DNA of 64,000 nt from JAXDTI01 sp034090045. GTDB lineage: Bacteria > Actinomycetota > Actinomycetes > Actinomycetales > Actinomycetaceae. The notes under the pieces are model-generated. The model ran no database searches, had not been told where the DNA came from, and was given only the letters and a program-made list of their open reading frames with translations. Below, in pieces: positions 18,006-26,827 of the stretch (positions within the stretch are counted from its first letter, which is position 1; every line of letters starts with the position of its first letter). A program made the position numbers and the translations under genes. The stretch spans positions 124,001 to 188,000 of the forward strand of contig JAXDTI010000002.1 of NCBI GenBank assembly GCA_034090045.1. Reading direction: 5' to 3'.

Positions 18006-18257
18006 TCACAGGCGGGCAATCGCCGTACCCGCATGAACCAAAACCCGGTCGCCGACCGAGACCGGCAACACCAGGGTCACATCGACAGTTTCAAGGCCGC
18101 GCTCCCCGCGCGCCCGCGCCGTCACATCGTCCTCGGCGAGCCCCACAATTTCCAAGGGACGACCCTCATCCGAGCAGGTAACACAAACATATTTGCTGTC
18201 TGTCAGCTCGATGTCAGGCACGCAATCTGGGGTCAGCGGGAAATGATAGTCAGCCAT
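18006..18257 (-). CDS. HypC/HupF-family hydrogenase assembly chaperone, divergent
   Basis: 83-residue protein whose C-terminal half (VGDRVLVHAGTAIARL) matches HypC, the partner of HypD and HypE that carries the Fe(CN)2CO unit. Unlike classical HypC it does not begin Met-Cys. An N-terminal extension of about 24 residues places cysteines at positions 25 and 28 (VCVTCSDEG). I recall other actinobacterial HupF/HypC-type proteins with a similar CxTCSD motif, so this is probably a divergent subfamily rather than a damaged gene. The adjacent hypE supports the role. The start is fixed by a TAGAAT hexamer 6 bases upstream. Confidence 0.75.
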   Translation of the reverse strand: MADYHFPLTPDCVPDIELTDSKYVCVTCSDEGRPLEIVGLAEDDVTARARGERGLETVDVTLVLPVSVGDRVLVHAGTAIARL

Positions 18258-18263
18258 GTCCCG

Positions 18264-18269
18264 ATTCTA
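18264..18269 (-). promoter_or_regulatory. -10 element of the hypC-like gene, leaderless start predicted
   Basis: TAGAAT on the minus strand, 6 bases before the ATG at 18257. Confidence 0.5.
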
Positions 18270-18282
18270 TGCTCCCGGCGGC

Positions 18283-20319
18283 TCACTCACTTAGCGAAGG
18301 CGGGAGCTGCCGGGCAGTCTCGAAAGCGGCGGCGAGCGCATCCGAATACATCCAGGCACCCTCGGGCAGCGGATGCACATAGTCGGTGTAAATCAGTTCC
18401 GGGTGGGCGCTGGCCCGAGACTGCCAATCAGCAATAACAACCTGGTCAGGATACTTTTGCGCGGCACGGGTTATCGCTTCATTCGACATCGCAATTTCCG
18501 GGTGCAAAGCCGGACCGTAACCATTGACCAAAATCAGTACCCGATACTCACCGATTCGCTGCACCCACGAATCGATAAAGGAATCCGGAATAGCACCGTT
18601 AGTCGGCACCCCAACAACCACGTAATGACGGAGCTGACCGGCAGAATCATAGCTATCCATTAGACCTTTTACCGGATAGAAACTGCGTGATTTCTGCGCA
18701 TCCACGACCGTGCCCGGCCAACGCGCCTGGATGTCGGCAGCACACATAGCGGTGACAGAATCACCAATCACCGTTATGTTTTCGCCAGTGACAGCCGCTT
18801 CAGGCAGCTCGGTAGGCTCCGGTTCTGGAGTGGGCGAAGTGCTCACCGAAACACTCGAAGACTCCTCAAACTCCCCGGATGGATTGTGTATGTCACCCTT
18901 TGAAAGTTCTTCAGCCTGCGCAAATGCCACCTCAACATCCGTTTGAGAGGGAGCCACAACAACCGCGACCGTGCAGCACCCCGCGAGCGAAACCGCCAAC
19001 ACAACCCCCATCACCCTGCCCACGCCGATAATCAACGGGTGCCGAGAACGCGCCTGACGGCGCGGCCTGTAAATCAGAGGGACAGCAAAAATATCAGACT
19101 TCTCAGACCTTGAGCGCCGCCCGAAACGCAGCCAAGAGCGCAGCGTGGCTAGGATACCGCCGTAACGCATAGGGTTCTCCACGAATCGGAAACTGAGCGC
19201 CGCACACGCCACAGAAACCGTGCTGACCAGTAACATTGTCTGCCATGCGGGGGCGTCAGGCATCAGTTTCCACCAGATAACGAGCAGCGGCCAATGCCAC
19301 AGGTAGATGCCGTAAGAGCGCACACCGAGCCACACCAACGGAGGCAGTTCCAGAAATTGCCGCAGCAGCATCGCCAGCGACCGCCCGGCCTGATGTGCGG
19401 CGGTCATACTGGCTATGGCCAGCGCAGATGCCAAAACTACGACGAGAGTCAGCCACGGATAGGCAACCGGGTCATCATCGCGAACCACAAAGAAACACAG
19501 CAGCACTGTCGCCAAACCGAGCAGCCCCGCCAGGCCGGACAGCGAGTTGCGAAACGGTCGTGAAGTATGCGCCTGCGGGTTCATCGGTTCACGGGACGCC
19601 AACGCCAGAGAAGCCCCAATCATCAGACCAAACGAGTGTGAATCGGTGCCCATATAGGCGCGCGAGAGGTTCTCCAAGCCCTCGCCGACCCCAACATATA
19701 CCCACATCAAAGCGACCGAACCGGCAGCCAGCAGCAACGGCACCAACCAGCGCACCCGCCACGGGAGGAACCACAGCAACAGGAAAACCAGCGGCCATAC
19801 AATATAAAACTGCTGCTCAACCGCGAGCGTCCAAAAATTGGTGAGCAGGCGGGGGCTCAACTGCTCGAAATAGGAACTGCCGGTGAGAATCTGCACCCAG
19901 TTATAGGTAAAAGTTAAAGCCCCCAATACTTGCGTCTTCATCCGTGCCAGCAGGTTGATGTCCACCAGCCAAGCCAGCGGAACCGTGCAAATCACGACCG
20001 TCACAACCGCCGGGAACAGCCGACGCCAACGACGCAACCAAAAAGCCTTTATATCAATACGACCCGAACGGTCGCGCTCGCGCACCAGCAGCGCCGTAAT
20101 CAGGAAACCGGAAAGTACAAAAAACAAATCAACGCCGAGGAAACCGCCTTGAACCGCATCTGGCCAGGCATGATACCCGAGAACCGCTATGGCGCCGAGC
20201 GCCCGCATCCCGTCGAGTCCTCCGATTTTATACCTCTTCCGGGGGGAGGGGGGGGGGAGAATACACTGGCATCCTAGAAACCACAATGTATTGTATAGGT
20301 CTTTTACGCCCGTCTCCAA
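18283..20319 (-). CDS. Membrane acyltransferase with SGNH domain (OatA-like), phase-variable 5' end
   Basis: Likely transfers acetyl groups to a cell-surface glycan. An N-terminal acyltransferase-3 domain (LDGMRALGAIAVLGYH, FFVLSGFLIT, about ten membrane helices) is followed by an extracellular linker and an SGNH hydrolase domain (VIGDSVTAM, catalytic Ser; final DYVHP with Asp/His). The coding strand has a run of ten C at 20248-20257. The best start, ATG at 20272, is one base out of frame with the gene body and stops after 14 codons. With nine C it would read MPVYSPPPSPRK and on through the acyltransferase (662 residues). As sequenced, only TTG codons (20319 or 20286) open the long frame. This looks like a phase-variable gene in the OFF state; a homopolymer sequencing error is the alternative. 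Confidence 0.85.
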   Translation of the reverse strand: METGVKDLYNTLWFLGCQCILPPPSPRKRYKIGGLDGMRALGAIAVLGYHAWPDAVQGGFLGVDLFFVLSGFLITALLVRERDRSGRIDIKAFWLRRWRRLFPAVVTVVICTVPLAWLVDINLLARMKTQVLGALTFTYNWVQILTGSSYFEQLSPRLLTNFWTLAVEQQFYIVWPLVFLLLWFLPWRVRWLVPLLLAAGSVALMWVYVGVGEGLENLSRAYMGTDSHSFGLMIGASLALASREPMNPQAHTSRPFRNSLSGLAGLLGLATVLLCFFVVRDDDPVAYPWLTLVVVLASALAIASMTAAHQAGRSLAMLLRQFLELPPLVWLGVRSYGIYLWHWPLLVIWWKLMPDAPAWQTMLLVSTVSVACAALSFRFVENPMRYGGILATLRSWLRFGRRSRSEKSDIFAVPLIYRPRRQARSRHPLIIGVGRVMGVVLAVSLAGCCTVAVVVAPSQTDVEVAFAQAEELSKGDIHNPSGEFEESSSVSVSTSPTPEPEPTELPEAAVTGENITVIGDSVTAMCAADIQARWPGTVVDAQKSRSFYPVKGLMDSYDSAGQLRHYVVVGVPTNGAIPDSFIDSWVQRIGEYRVLILVNGYGPALHPEIAMSNEAITRAAQKYPDQVVIADWQSRASAHPELIYTDYVHPLPEGAWMYSDALAAAFETARQLPPSLSE
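20248..20257 (-). repeat. Homopolymer C10 (G10 on + strand), putative contingency tract
   Basis: Ten identical bases at codons 6-9 of the ATG-initiated acyltransferase frame, next to a second run of six (20241-20246). Loss of one base restores the frame. Confidence 0.85.
20291..20319 (-). promoter_or_regulatory. Candidate promoter of the acyltransferase gene
   Basis: On the minus strand TTGGAG, an 18-bp spacer and TACAAT precede the ATG at 20272 by 17 bases. This suits initiation just upstream of that ATG rather than of the TTG at 20319, which is the first base of the -35 element. Confidence 0.45.
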
Positions 20320-20359
20320 ACCCCACCCTGTTTACGATCTGGACGGCTTGAGGTGCGCC

Positions 20360-22021
20360 TCAACGACGGAACAAACGACCGATTTTCAGCCAAGTATGCA
20401 AAGCATCAGCCCAGCGGTACTCGCCCAACAGCTTCGGCGCCTCCAAATGCATGAGATGCTGCAGGGCAACCGTCTGCGGCTCAGTGTATTTAAGCAATCC
20501 ACCGACACCATGACGATGAGATATACCGGAACGCTTCACGCCGCCGCTCGGAGCCCCAATAGAACCCCAGGTGGCGGCATATCCGTCATTTACGTTCACA
20601 CCACCGGCATGAATTCGCTCAGCCAGGCGAGCCCCTTCCCGCAGATTACCGGTCCACACCGCCGCGTTCAGACCATAGCTCGTGTGATTCGCTAAACGCA
20701 GCGCCTCCTCATCGGAATCAACCCGATACAGCGACACCACCGGCCCGAAAGTCTCCTGAGCATACAAATCCATTTCCGGGGTGACATCGGTAAGCACTGT
20801 GGGTGCCCAAGCCAGTTCGGACACCTCCGGTAACGGCTTGCCACCGCAAAGAACCCGTGCGCCCTTTGCCACCGCGTCCTCCACATGATTACGCACCTTG
20901 TCGAATTGTTCCTGCGAAATCAGTGGACCCATCTTGTCCGACCACTTCATAGAGGCACCGACCCGCATTGCCTTGACGCGTTCAACAAAAGCCGGCACAA
21001 ACCTGTCCCAGATATCTGTGTGTACATAAATCCGCTCAATCGAGACACACAACTGCCCTGACGAGGCAAAACAAGCTTTACGGGCACCGCGTGCGGCACG
21101 CGTAACCGGGGCATCAGCCCGCACAATCAAAGGGTTTTTCCCGCCTAGTTCAGCCGAAAACTCGATCAGGCGCGCCCCGCACTGCTCAGCGATAGACGCT
21201 CCAGTTGCCGAAGATCCGGTGAACATCACATAGTCCGCATTGTCGATAATCGGAGTGCCGAGTTCCCGACCGGAACCTATCACGACCTGCAGCAAATCCG
21301 GCGGGAAACCGGCGCGCTCCAGCAGCGACTTCATCGCCAACGCGGTATAGGGAGTTTGTGAATCCGGTTTCAACACGACCGCATTCCCGGCAATCAGAGC
21401 GGGCAGGGCATCAGAAATTGCCAGGGTCAGCGGATAGTTCCAGGGCGAAATGATACCGACAACCCCACGTGGTTTATGGTGCACCACGGTTTTAGTCAGG
21501 AGGGGAACAGCACCGGGAACCCGCTCATCGCGCAGGGTTCGACCAGCGATCCGGGCGTAGTATTTCGCGTTCGCGGCCACATCATAGACCTCCTCGTAGG
21601 CGGAACCGCGGTTCTTTCCGTTCTCCCACTGAATCAGGTCGAGAAGCTGGTCATGCAAGTGCGTGACCAGCTCAAAGAAGTGCATTATGCGTTGGCGGCG
21701 CTCCGGGATGCGCGTCTGAGACCAACTGCGCTGCGCGGCACGGGCGACAGCGAATACACTCGGAATATCTTCGGATGTTACAGAGGGTAGCTCCCCAATT
21801 TTTGTTCCAGTCAGCGCCGCATACTTGGGTAACCATTTTGGTTCTAGACCGGTCACGGCCCCGCGGGCACACAATCCAGCCGGGTCGGGCACCAGGCGGG
21901 TCAGGGCGGCGCGACCCCGCCGATTCAGCGAGCCGGTTCTACCGACATCCGGGATACGTCCGGATTGTTGGCTGGTCTGTGCCGGTTTTGTGACCTGGGC
22001 ATCATCTTTAATTTCGCTCAT
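20360..22021 (-). CDS. gabD2: Succinate-semialdehyde dehydrogenase, GabD2-like
   Basis: NAD(P)-dependent aldehyde dehydrogenase, probably oxidising succinate semialdehyde to succinate. From the ATG at 22021 it has 553 residues. Visible features are the cofactor-binding SPWNYPLTLAI segment, FTGSSATG, the catalytic Glu in EFSAELGGKNPL and the catalytic Cys in SSGQLCVS. The N-terminal RAALTRLV segment resembles mycobacterial GabD2, so the substrate is inferred from resemblance. The longer open frame (to 22126) runs through a dispersed palindrome and is unlikely to be translated. It is upstream of the acyltransferase on the same strand, with 40 bp between. Confidence 0.83.
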   Translation of the reverse strand: MSEIKDDAQVTKPAQTSQQSGRIPDVGRTGSLNRRGRAALTRLVPDPAGLCARGAVTGLEPKWLPKYAALTGTKIGELPSVTSEDIPSVFAVARAAQRSWSQTRIPERRQRIMHFFELVTHLHDQLLDLIQWENGKNRGSAYEEVYDVAANAKYYARIAGRTLRDERVPGAVPLLTKTVVHHKPRGVVGIISPWNYPLTLAISDALPALIAGNAVVLKPDSQTPYTALAMKSLLERAGFPPDLLQVVIGSGRELGTPIIDNADYVMFTGSSATGASIAEQCGARLIEFSAELGGKNPLIVRADAPVTRAARGARKACFASSGQLCVSIERIYVHTDIWDRFVPAFVERVKAMRVGASMKWSDKMGPLISQEQFDKVRNHVEDAVAKGARVLCGGKPLPEVSELAWAPTVLTDVTPEMDLYAQETFGPVVSLYRVDSDEEALRLANHTSYGLNAAVWTGNLREGARLAERIHAGGVNVNDGYAATWGSIGAPSGGVKRSGISHRHGVGGLLKYTEPQTVALQHLMHLEAPKLLGEYRWADALHTWLKIGRLFRR

Positions 22022-22073
22022 ATCTCTATTTTGCCTGAGGCCGTCGAGCTTCGCCTGAGTTCCCAGAGACCGC

Positions 22074-22149
22074 GTGCACAACTCAGGAGATTTTGCTTCG
22101 AAATGCCTCAAAACAGCCTTTTTCACGCAAAATCTCCAGTTTTATGCAC
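22074..22149. repeat. Dispersed 75-bp palindromic repeat, copy 1
   Basis: GTGCACAACTCAGGAGATT at 22074 opens the left arm (to 22096). The right arm at 22127-22149 begins GCAAAATCTCC and ends ATGCAC, and pairs imperfectly with the left across a loop of about 30 bases. A related palindrome lies at 44717-44790. This copy sits between the divergent gabD2 and nhaP-type genes. Confidence 0.7.
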
Positions 22150-22241
22150 GGAGCTTCGGAAACCAGAACTCGGTAAACCCCGGCAACAACACTTTGATAA
22201 AATACAGGTAGTAGCCGACTGTAGCCTCGAAAGGAGCCACG

Positions 22242-23801
22242 GTGAACGTACTGTTCGTCATTATCGCGATACTGTTTCTCACAGTACTGATGGTGGCGAT
22301 AGGCGACCGGATAGGGTTGCCATGGCCGGTACTGCTAACGCTTATCGCGGCGCTCGCCATGATTATTCCGGGCGTACCCAGTGTCGCGGTTCCATCCGAC
22401 ATGATTTTGCCGCTCTTCCTGCCGCCGCTACTGTGGGCGCTAGCGCGACGAACCTCCTGGTCGGTTATTCGCGCACAACTCTCCACCGTGGTGCTACTGT
22501 CGGTGCTGCTGGTATTTATCACCACCATCACAGTCGGCGCAGTCGCATACATGCTGCTCCCAGGCGCTTCAATAGCTGCGGCGCTGCTGCTGGGCGCAGC
22601 CCTCGCCCCACCGGATCCGGTCGCCGTGGATGCGGTTGCCGAACCGGTCGGGATGCCCAGGCGCATCATCTCTACTCTGCAAACAGAGGGGCTTTTCAAC
22701 GATGCTGCCTCGATTGTGGCCTTCAATGCGGCACTCGGCGCGCTGAATGCCGGCGAGAATCCCAGCCTCGCGAACGGGCTGCTGAACTTTCTGTACGCGG
22801 CTACCCTGGCGCTGGTTTTGGGGCTCGTCATCGGCACGCTCTTCGCGTTTTTGCTCGACTGGATAGCCTCAACAGTCGCTCGTAACGCCTTGACCTGGGT
22901 GATTCCCTTCCTGACCTATATCGTAGCGGAGGAGATCCACGCCTCCGGTGTTATAGCAATCGTGATTGCAGCGGTGCAGCTTAACTCGCGTGCCGCCACC
23001 CGCGCCGCCGACCGCCTCACCGGACATTCCTTTTGGGAAACCATCGAGATGCTCTTCACCGGGCTGGCTTTTGGACTTATAGGTCTCAGCGTCCGTGATG
23101 CCACGAATCTCGTCGGGACGGGTCTGTGGCACGCCGTGTGGGTTGGGCTGGTGCTCTCCGCAGTTCTGATCGTCGTGCGTTTTGCCTGGATGTGGCTGTT
23201 TTTGCAGCTCAACCGGGCACGAGGGAACACCCGTTTAGCACCGACTTCAGCGAAAGAAGTGCTGGTGATGACCTGGTGCGGTATGCGTGGACTGGTGACG
23301 TTGGCGCTGGTGCTGGCAGCACCGATAGGGCTTTTCGGAGATAGCCGCGAGTTTGCGGTGATTGCGCTGGTGGTATTGCTTTGCACGATGGTGGTGCCGG
23401 GATTGACACTGCCGGCACTCATGAAGGTACTGCGGCTCAGCAAAGAGGCTGCCGCGAGGGAAGACCGTGCCCGGGAACGGCTGGTGCGGAGAGCCCACTC
23501 GGCGGCTATCGGCGTTATCGAGCGTCACGCTCGCGAGTTCCGTGCCGAAATGAGCGAGGAAACCGTGAATGGTCTGCGGCAATGGCTGTCAGAGCGAACC
23601 GGGATGGATATTCGGGAGTCAAGTATTGCCGAGGTACGTGGCAATCGGCGGCGGGCGGCGGAAGTGCGGCGGGAGGCGCTGCAGGCTGCACAGCGTGAAC
23701 TGTTGGCTGCGAGACGGGAACCCGGTGTCGATCCGGCGATGGTTGATGAGGTTCTGGAAACTATCGACCTGCGTATCGTGGCGAACGCTTCACAGCATTA
23801 A
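22242..23801 (+). CDS. Na+/H+ antiporter, CPA1/NhaP type
   Basis: Monovalent cation/proton antiporter of about 12 membrane helices (519 residues). APPDPVAVDAV (about 126-136) and TLQTEGLFNDAASIV (about 147-161) are the conserved ion-binding motifs of the NhaP/NHE family. MTWCGMRGLVTLALVLA is the conserved late transmembrane segment. A cytoplasmic tail from about 395 is charged and helical (many Arg/Glu). GTG start with AAAGGAG placed 8 bases upstream. Single gene, convergent with crp. Choice between Na+, K+ or both is not evident from sequence. Confidence 0.88.
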   Translation: MNVLFVIIAILFLTVLMVAIGDRIGLPWPVLLTLIAALAMIIPGVPSVAVPSDMILPLFLPPLLWALARRTSWSVIRAQLSTVVLLSVLLVFITTITVGAVAYMLLPGASIAAALLLGAALAPPDPVAVDAVAEPVGMPRRIISTLQTEGLFNDAASIVAFNAALGALNAGENPSLANGLLNFLYAATLALVLGLVIGTLFAFLLDWIASTVARNALTWVIPFLTYIVAEEIHASGVIAIVIAAVQLNSRAATRAADRLTGHSFWETIEMLFTGLAFGLIGLSVRDATNLVGTGLWHAVWVGLVLSAVLIVVRFAWMWLFLQLNRARGNTRLAPTSAKEVLVMTWCGMRGLVTLALVLAAPIGLFGDSREFAVIALVVLLCTMVVPGLTLPALMKVLRLSKEAAAREDRARERLVRRAHSAAIGVIERHAREFRAEMSEETVNGLRQWLSERTGMDIRESSIAEVRGNRRRAAEVRREALQAAQRELLAARREPGVDPAMVDEVLETIDLRIVANASQH

Positions 23802-23807
23802 CGCCCG

Positions 23808-24485
23808 TCAGCGGGCACGTTTCGAGAGCCGGTCAGGCTCAATCAGCGTCACGGCACGTCCTTCAAGGCGAATCCAACCGCGTACCACAAACTCCGCCAG
23901 TGACTTGTTTACAGTCTCACGCGATGCCCCTACTAGCTGTGCCAGCTCCTCCTGGGTCAGGTCATGTGCGACGTGGATGCCCTCGTCAGTTTTAGTGCCG
24001 AACCTGGCAGCCAGATCCAGTAAAGCCTTTGCCACCCGCCCCGGAACATCCGAGAACACCAGGTCAGCCAACGCATCATTTGTGCGGCGCAGTCTCTTCG
24101 CCAGACCCTTTAACATGTGTTTTGCCAGCTCGGTATTCTCGTCTAGCATCTTCATCAAATCCGCGTGTTCGAGATAAACGAGCTTTGCCGGTGAGACAGC
24201 GGTAGCGGAAGTCGAGCGCGGGCCGGGATCAAAAAGGGTCAGTTCACCGACGATTTCACCGGGCCCCAGCACCGAGAGCAGGTTCTCACGACCATCAGTG
24301 GAGGCGTGTACCAGTTTCAGTTTGCCCTCAAGAATAACGAAAAGCCGGTCGCCAGGGTCACCTTCACGGAACAGTACCTGACCGCGGCGCAGCGAAATCT
24401 CGGCCATATCGGCGTATATTCGCTCGTGAACCTGCGGTTCAAGCCCCTCGAACAGCGGGATTTTGGTTAGGAATGAGGCGTCCAA
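23808..24485 (-). CDS. CRP/FNR-family transcription regulator, GlxR-like
   Basis: Cyclic-nucleotide-responsive global regulator. The 225-residue protein has an N-terminal cNMP-binding beta-roll (REGDPGDRLFVILEGKLKL; PGEIVGELTLFDPGPRSTSATA holds the phosphate-binding cassette with GELTLF and RSTSA) and a C-terminal winged helix (LTQEELAQLVGASRETVNKSLAEF). No FNR cysteines are present, so cAMP sensing is more likely than oxygen sensing. It resembles Corynebacterium GlxR and mycobacterial Crp. TTG start with GAGGGAG upstream. A TGTGA-N6-TCAC site 39 bp upstream suggests autoregulation. Confidence 0.92.
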   Translation of the reverse strand: MDASFLTKIPLFEGLEPQVHERIYADMAEISLRRGQVLFREGDPGDRLFVILEGKLKLVHASTDGRENLLSVLGPGEIVGELTLFDPGPRSTSATAVSPAKLVYLEHADLMKMLDENTELAKHMLKGLAKRLRRTNDALADLVFSDVPGRVAKALLDLAARFGTKTDEGIHVAHDLTQEELAQLVGASRETVNKSLAEFVVRGWIRLEGRAVTLIEPDRLSKRAR

Positions 24486-24523
24486 AGTCGCTCCCTCTCG
24501 TCAGAATTTTTCAGATCCGGCAA

Positions 24524-24539
24524 TGTGACCCGCATCACT
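24524..24539. promoter_or_regulatory. CRP-type operator upstream of crp
   Basis: TGTGACCCGCATCACT, matching TGTGA-N6-TCACA, centred about 46 bp before the crp start codon. It differs from the fimbrial site only in the spacer. Confidence 0.7.
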
Positions 24540-24590
24540 ATTTTAGCGTGTTGTGGGGGTTTGCGCCACTATTCGGTCACTCTTCCTCAG

Positions 24591-25841
24591 TCATTCTCCC
24601 TCGGCGGCACGCGCCTGAGCGATCTGCTCTTTGAGTTCGGCGCGTTTGCGACCTTTCTTGCGGGCACCACTGGACACAAAGGCCAACGCCAGCATCGCCG
24701 CACCGACTATAAGCAGTACACCGTTAGGAACAGTGGCGTTAATCAGCTTCGCGGCAGTCACCATCACACTGATTCCAGTGCCGGTGAGTGCATCTGCAAC
24801 CTTTTCCACATAAGGCAGGGCTAGTGTCGGCGCAAACACCGCGAAACCGCCGATTACCAGGGTAACTATAGCGGTCACATAGGTTCCAAGCGAAGACAGG
24901 CGAGCAATCAGCACATATACGAACACCGCAACGGCAGCTAGCGCCATCAGCACGATAAGACCCACTCTGACCCCGGTCACAGAATACCCCGGCACAGCAT
25001 CACCGAGTTCCAGGGAGGTATAGGTGGCGAGGAACCAGACGGGAACAGCGAGCACCAGTGTCAAGAGGAAACTCCAAATATGGGCGCCAGCACGCGAAGG
25101 CATCTTCGGTATCACTGTCGCTCCCTCAAAGAGATCATCGGCAGAGGCGGACGTATCGTCATCAGCCAGGGTTGCCCAGGGGGTATCGGTGAGCGCTGAC
25201 TCCGGTTCGCTAACCGCAGTGGTGGGGGCAGCGGCAGTGTCGATAAGCCTGGTCGATTCAAGGTCATCAGCAGGAACCGTCGCTATTTGAGCAGTATCGG
25301 TGGCGTCTGCTACCTTTACTTCCTCAGCTGCCGGTATAGCGCTGTCGGCAGCCTCGCCCGCCAGCGACACCTCCGAGATATCTGATTCGGGTTCACCCAC
25401 GATTGCGGCGAGCTGGTCGGCATCGTATTCGGAGTCAGCCGTGACTTCATCTGCTGGGGCATTGGAGACGACAATTGCGGTTGCCCGATCGTCTGTCTCC
25501 TCCGGCAAATCCGCAGTAACATCATCTTCATCAGTGTAAACAGCGTCTTCGGCGGGTTCTGTCTCGATGTCGGCTTTTTTTGCAGGGGTGCCAGAACCGC
25601 TGGCGATAGGTTCACCGAAATCACCTATGACGGGTTCAGCCGGAATGTCCAGCTCCGGTTCGGTCTCGCGGAGCAGGCGGCGCTCGGCGGCGCGTAAACC
25701 GTCATCACCGGTCACGTTGGCATCGGGCATCGGGTCTGCGGTATTCGGCACCATCTCGGTGGGTCGGGTCTCCGAGAGATCCGGTTCCTCGTCCTCTGCT
25801 TTGCCGAACAGTCGCCAACTGCGGGGTTTCTTTTCGCTCAT
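24591..25841 (-). CDS. Unrecognised membrane protein with long acidic N-terminal region
   Basis: I do not recognise a family. From the ATG at 25841 the product has 416 residues. Positions 1 to about 235 are hydrophilic, very rich in Asp, Glu, Ala and Thr and probably disordered. Four hydrophobic helices follow (starting near IWSFLLTLVLAVPVWF, VRVGLIVLMALAAVAVF, YVTAIVTLVIGGFAVF and VLLIVGAAMLALAF), then a basic cytoplasmic tail (KKGRKRAELKEQ). The start has AAAGG about 8 bases upstream. It is downstream of nrdG by 189 bp on the same strand and convergent with nothing. A role in the envelope is only a guess. Confidence 0.7.
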   Translation of the reverse strand: MSEKKPRSWRLFGKAEDEEPDLSETRPTEMVPNTADPMPDANVTGDDGLRAAERRLLRETEPELDIPAEPVIGDFGEPIASGSGTPAKKADIETEPAEDAVYTDEDDVTADLPEETDDRATAIVVSNAPADEVTADSEYDADQLAAIVGEPESDISEVSLAGEAADSAIPAAEEVKVADATDTAQIATVPADDLESTRLIDTAAAPTTAVSEPESALTDTPWATLADDDTSASADDLFEGATVIPKMPSRAGAHIWSFLLTLVLAVPVWFLATYTSLELGDAVPGYSVTGVRVGLIVLMALAAVAVFVYVLIARLSSLGTYVTAIVTLVIGGFAVFAPTLALPYVEKVADALTGTGISVMVTAAKLINATVPNGVLLIVGAAMLALAFVSSGARKKGRKRAELKEQIAQARAAEGE

Positions 25842-26030
25842 CGTCAAACCTTTCGATTGACCTACTTCAGTACAAAGATACCTGTAGCAGGGTGTTTTCC
25901 CGGCTCAGACACGCTGGCACGGACGGCTCCGGCTCGGTGACGGAGCCCGAGAAGAGTCCGAGAGGGGCAATATGTTGGCGGATTGTTGATTAACACTGTT
26001 TTGCGGTACTCTGCGGTGCCATTTTGCGGT

Positions 26031-26801
26031 CTAGTGTGCCGGGCGGAAATTGTATTGTTCGAAGCCGAGAGCGGCAATCTGCTCGTTTGTTTCGCGTACC
26101 CTCTCGTTCCACTGTTGAGCGGAGACCTGGTCTAGACCGCCAGGGCGAGCGGTTTTCAGGTTTGCTTGCTGCAGTGCGAAGGATTGCACCCCGAGTTCAT
26201 GCAGCCGCCGGGCGACCGCGAGTGCCTCTTCTTTCGGGGCACCAGGAAAGGTTGTATGCCGCACCTCATAGTCCAAGGGACGCTCACTGCCGGCGCGTTT
26301 CGCCGCGACAGCAATCAGTATCTCCAACCCCTCCCATGCCCTTTCACCTGCGTGTTTATTACCTGCGGCTAGCGCATATCCCTCCGGCAGTGCCTTGATG
26401 TCGTAACCGACCCAGTCGGTTTGAGCCAAAAAAACTGTCAGGCGCTGCGGGAACGCCCCGGAGGTGTGGAGACCAACAGCGAAACCAAGTTCGTGAACCT
26501 CCCGCATGGCCGAGGTGGCGGCGGGCTGCGCCAGCGGCTCGCCGCCGGAAAACACTACCCCGTCGAGGAGGCCGCGACGTTGTGAGAGTAGCTGACGCAA
26601 CTGTGAGAATGCGACCTGACCGGGGCTGCGCATATCCAGGATTTCCCAGTTATGACAGTATGGGCAGGCTAGCGGACAGCCCTGCAGGAACAGGCTGGCG
26701 GCGAGGTGACCGGGCCAGTCGACGGTTGAGAGCGGAACCATCCCGGCGATGCGCAACTGATCGGATTCGGGAGCGGGTCGGGGTGGCGCATCTTCGGGCA
26801 T
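26031..26801 (-). CDS. nrdG: Anaerobic ribonucleotide reductase-activating protein (radical SAM)
   Basis: Radical-SAM activase that installs the glycyl radical on NrdD. The 256-residue product has CxxxCxxC (C42, C46, C49 in QGCPLACPYCHN) ligating the 4Fe-4S cluster and FSGGEPL, the SAM-binding GGE motif. It is longer than the classical E. coli NrdG (about 155 residues) and resembles the NrdG/PflA-like variant paired with class III reductases in Gram-positives. It is downstream of nrdD on the same strand, but 236 bp away, and that gap holds the third copy of the dispersed inverted element. Confidence 0.9.
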   Translation of the reverse strand: MPEDAPPRPAPESDQLRIAGMVPLSTVDWPGHLAASLFLQGCPLACPYCHNWEILDMRSPGQVAFSQLRQLLSQRRGLLDGVVFSGGEPLAQPAATSAMREVHELGFAVGLHTSGAFPQRLTVFLAQTDWVGYDIKALPEGYALAAGNKHAGERAWEGLEILIAVAAKRAGSERPLDYEVRHTTFPGAPKEEALAVARRLHELGVQSFALQQANLKTARPGGLDQVSAQQWNERVRETNEQIAALGFEQYNFRPAH

Positions 26802-26827
26802 CAGGTTCGCCTTTCTGTTTCAGCTTC

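Noticed and set aside
25925..25947. GGCTCCG/CGGAGCC hairpin downstream of nrdG as a terminator
   Set aside because: The stem is only 7 bp with a 9-base loop and no T-tract. Too weak to call.
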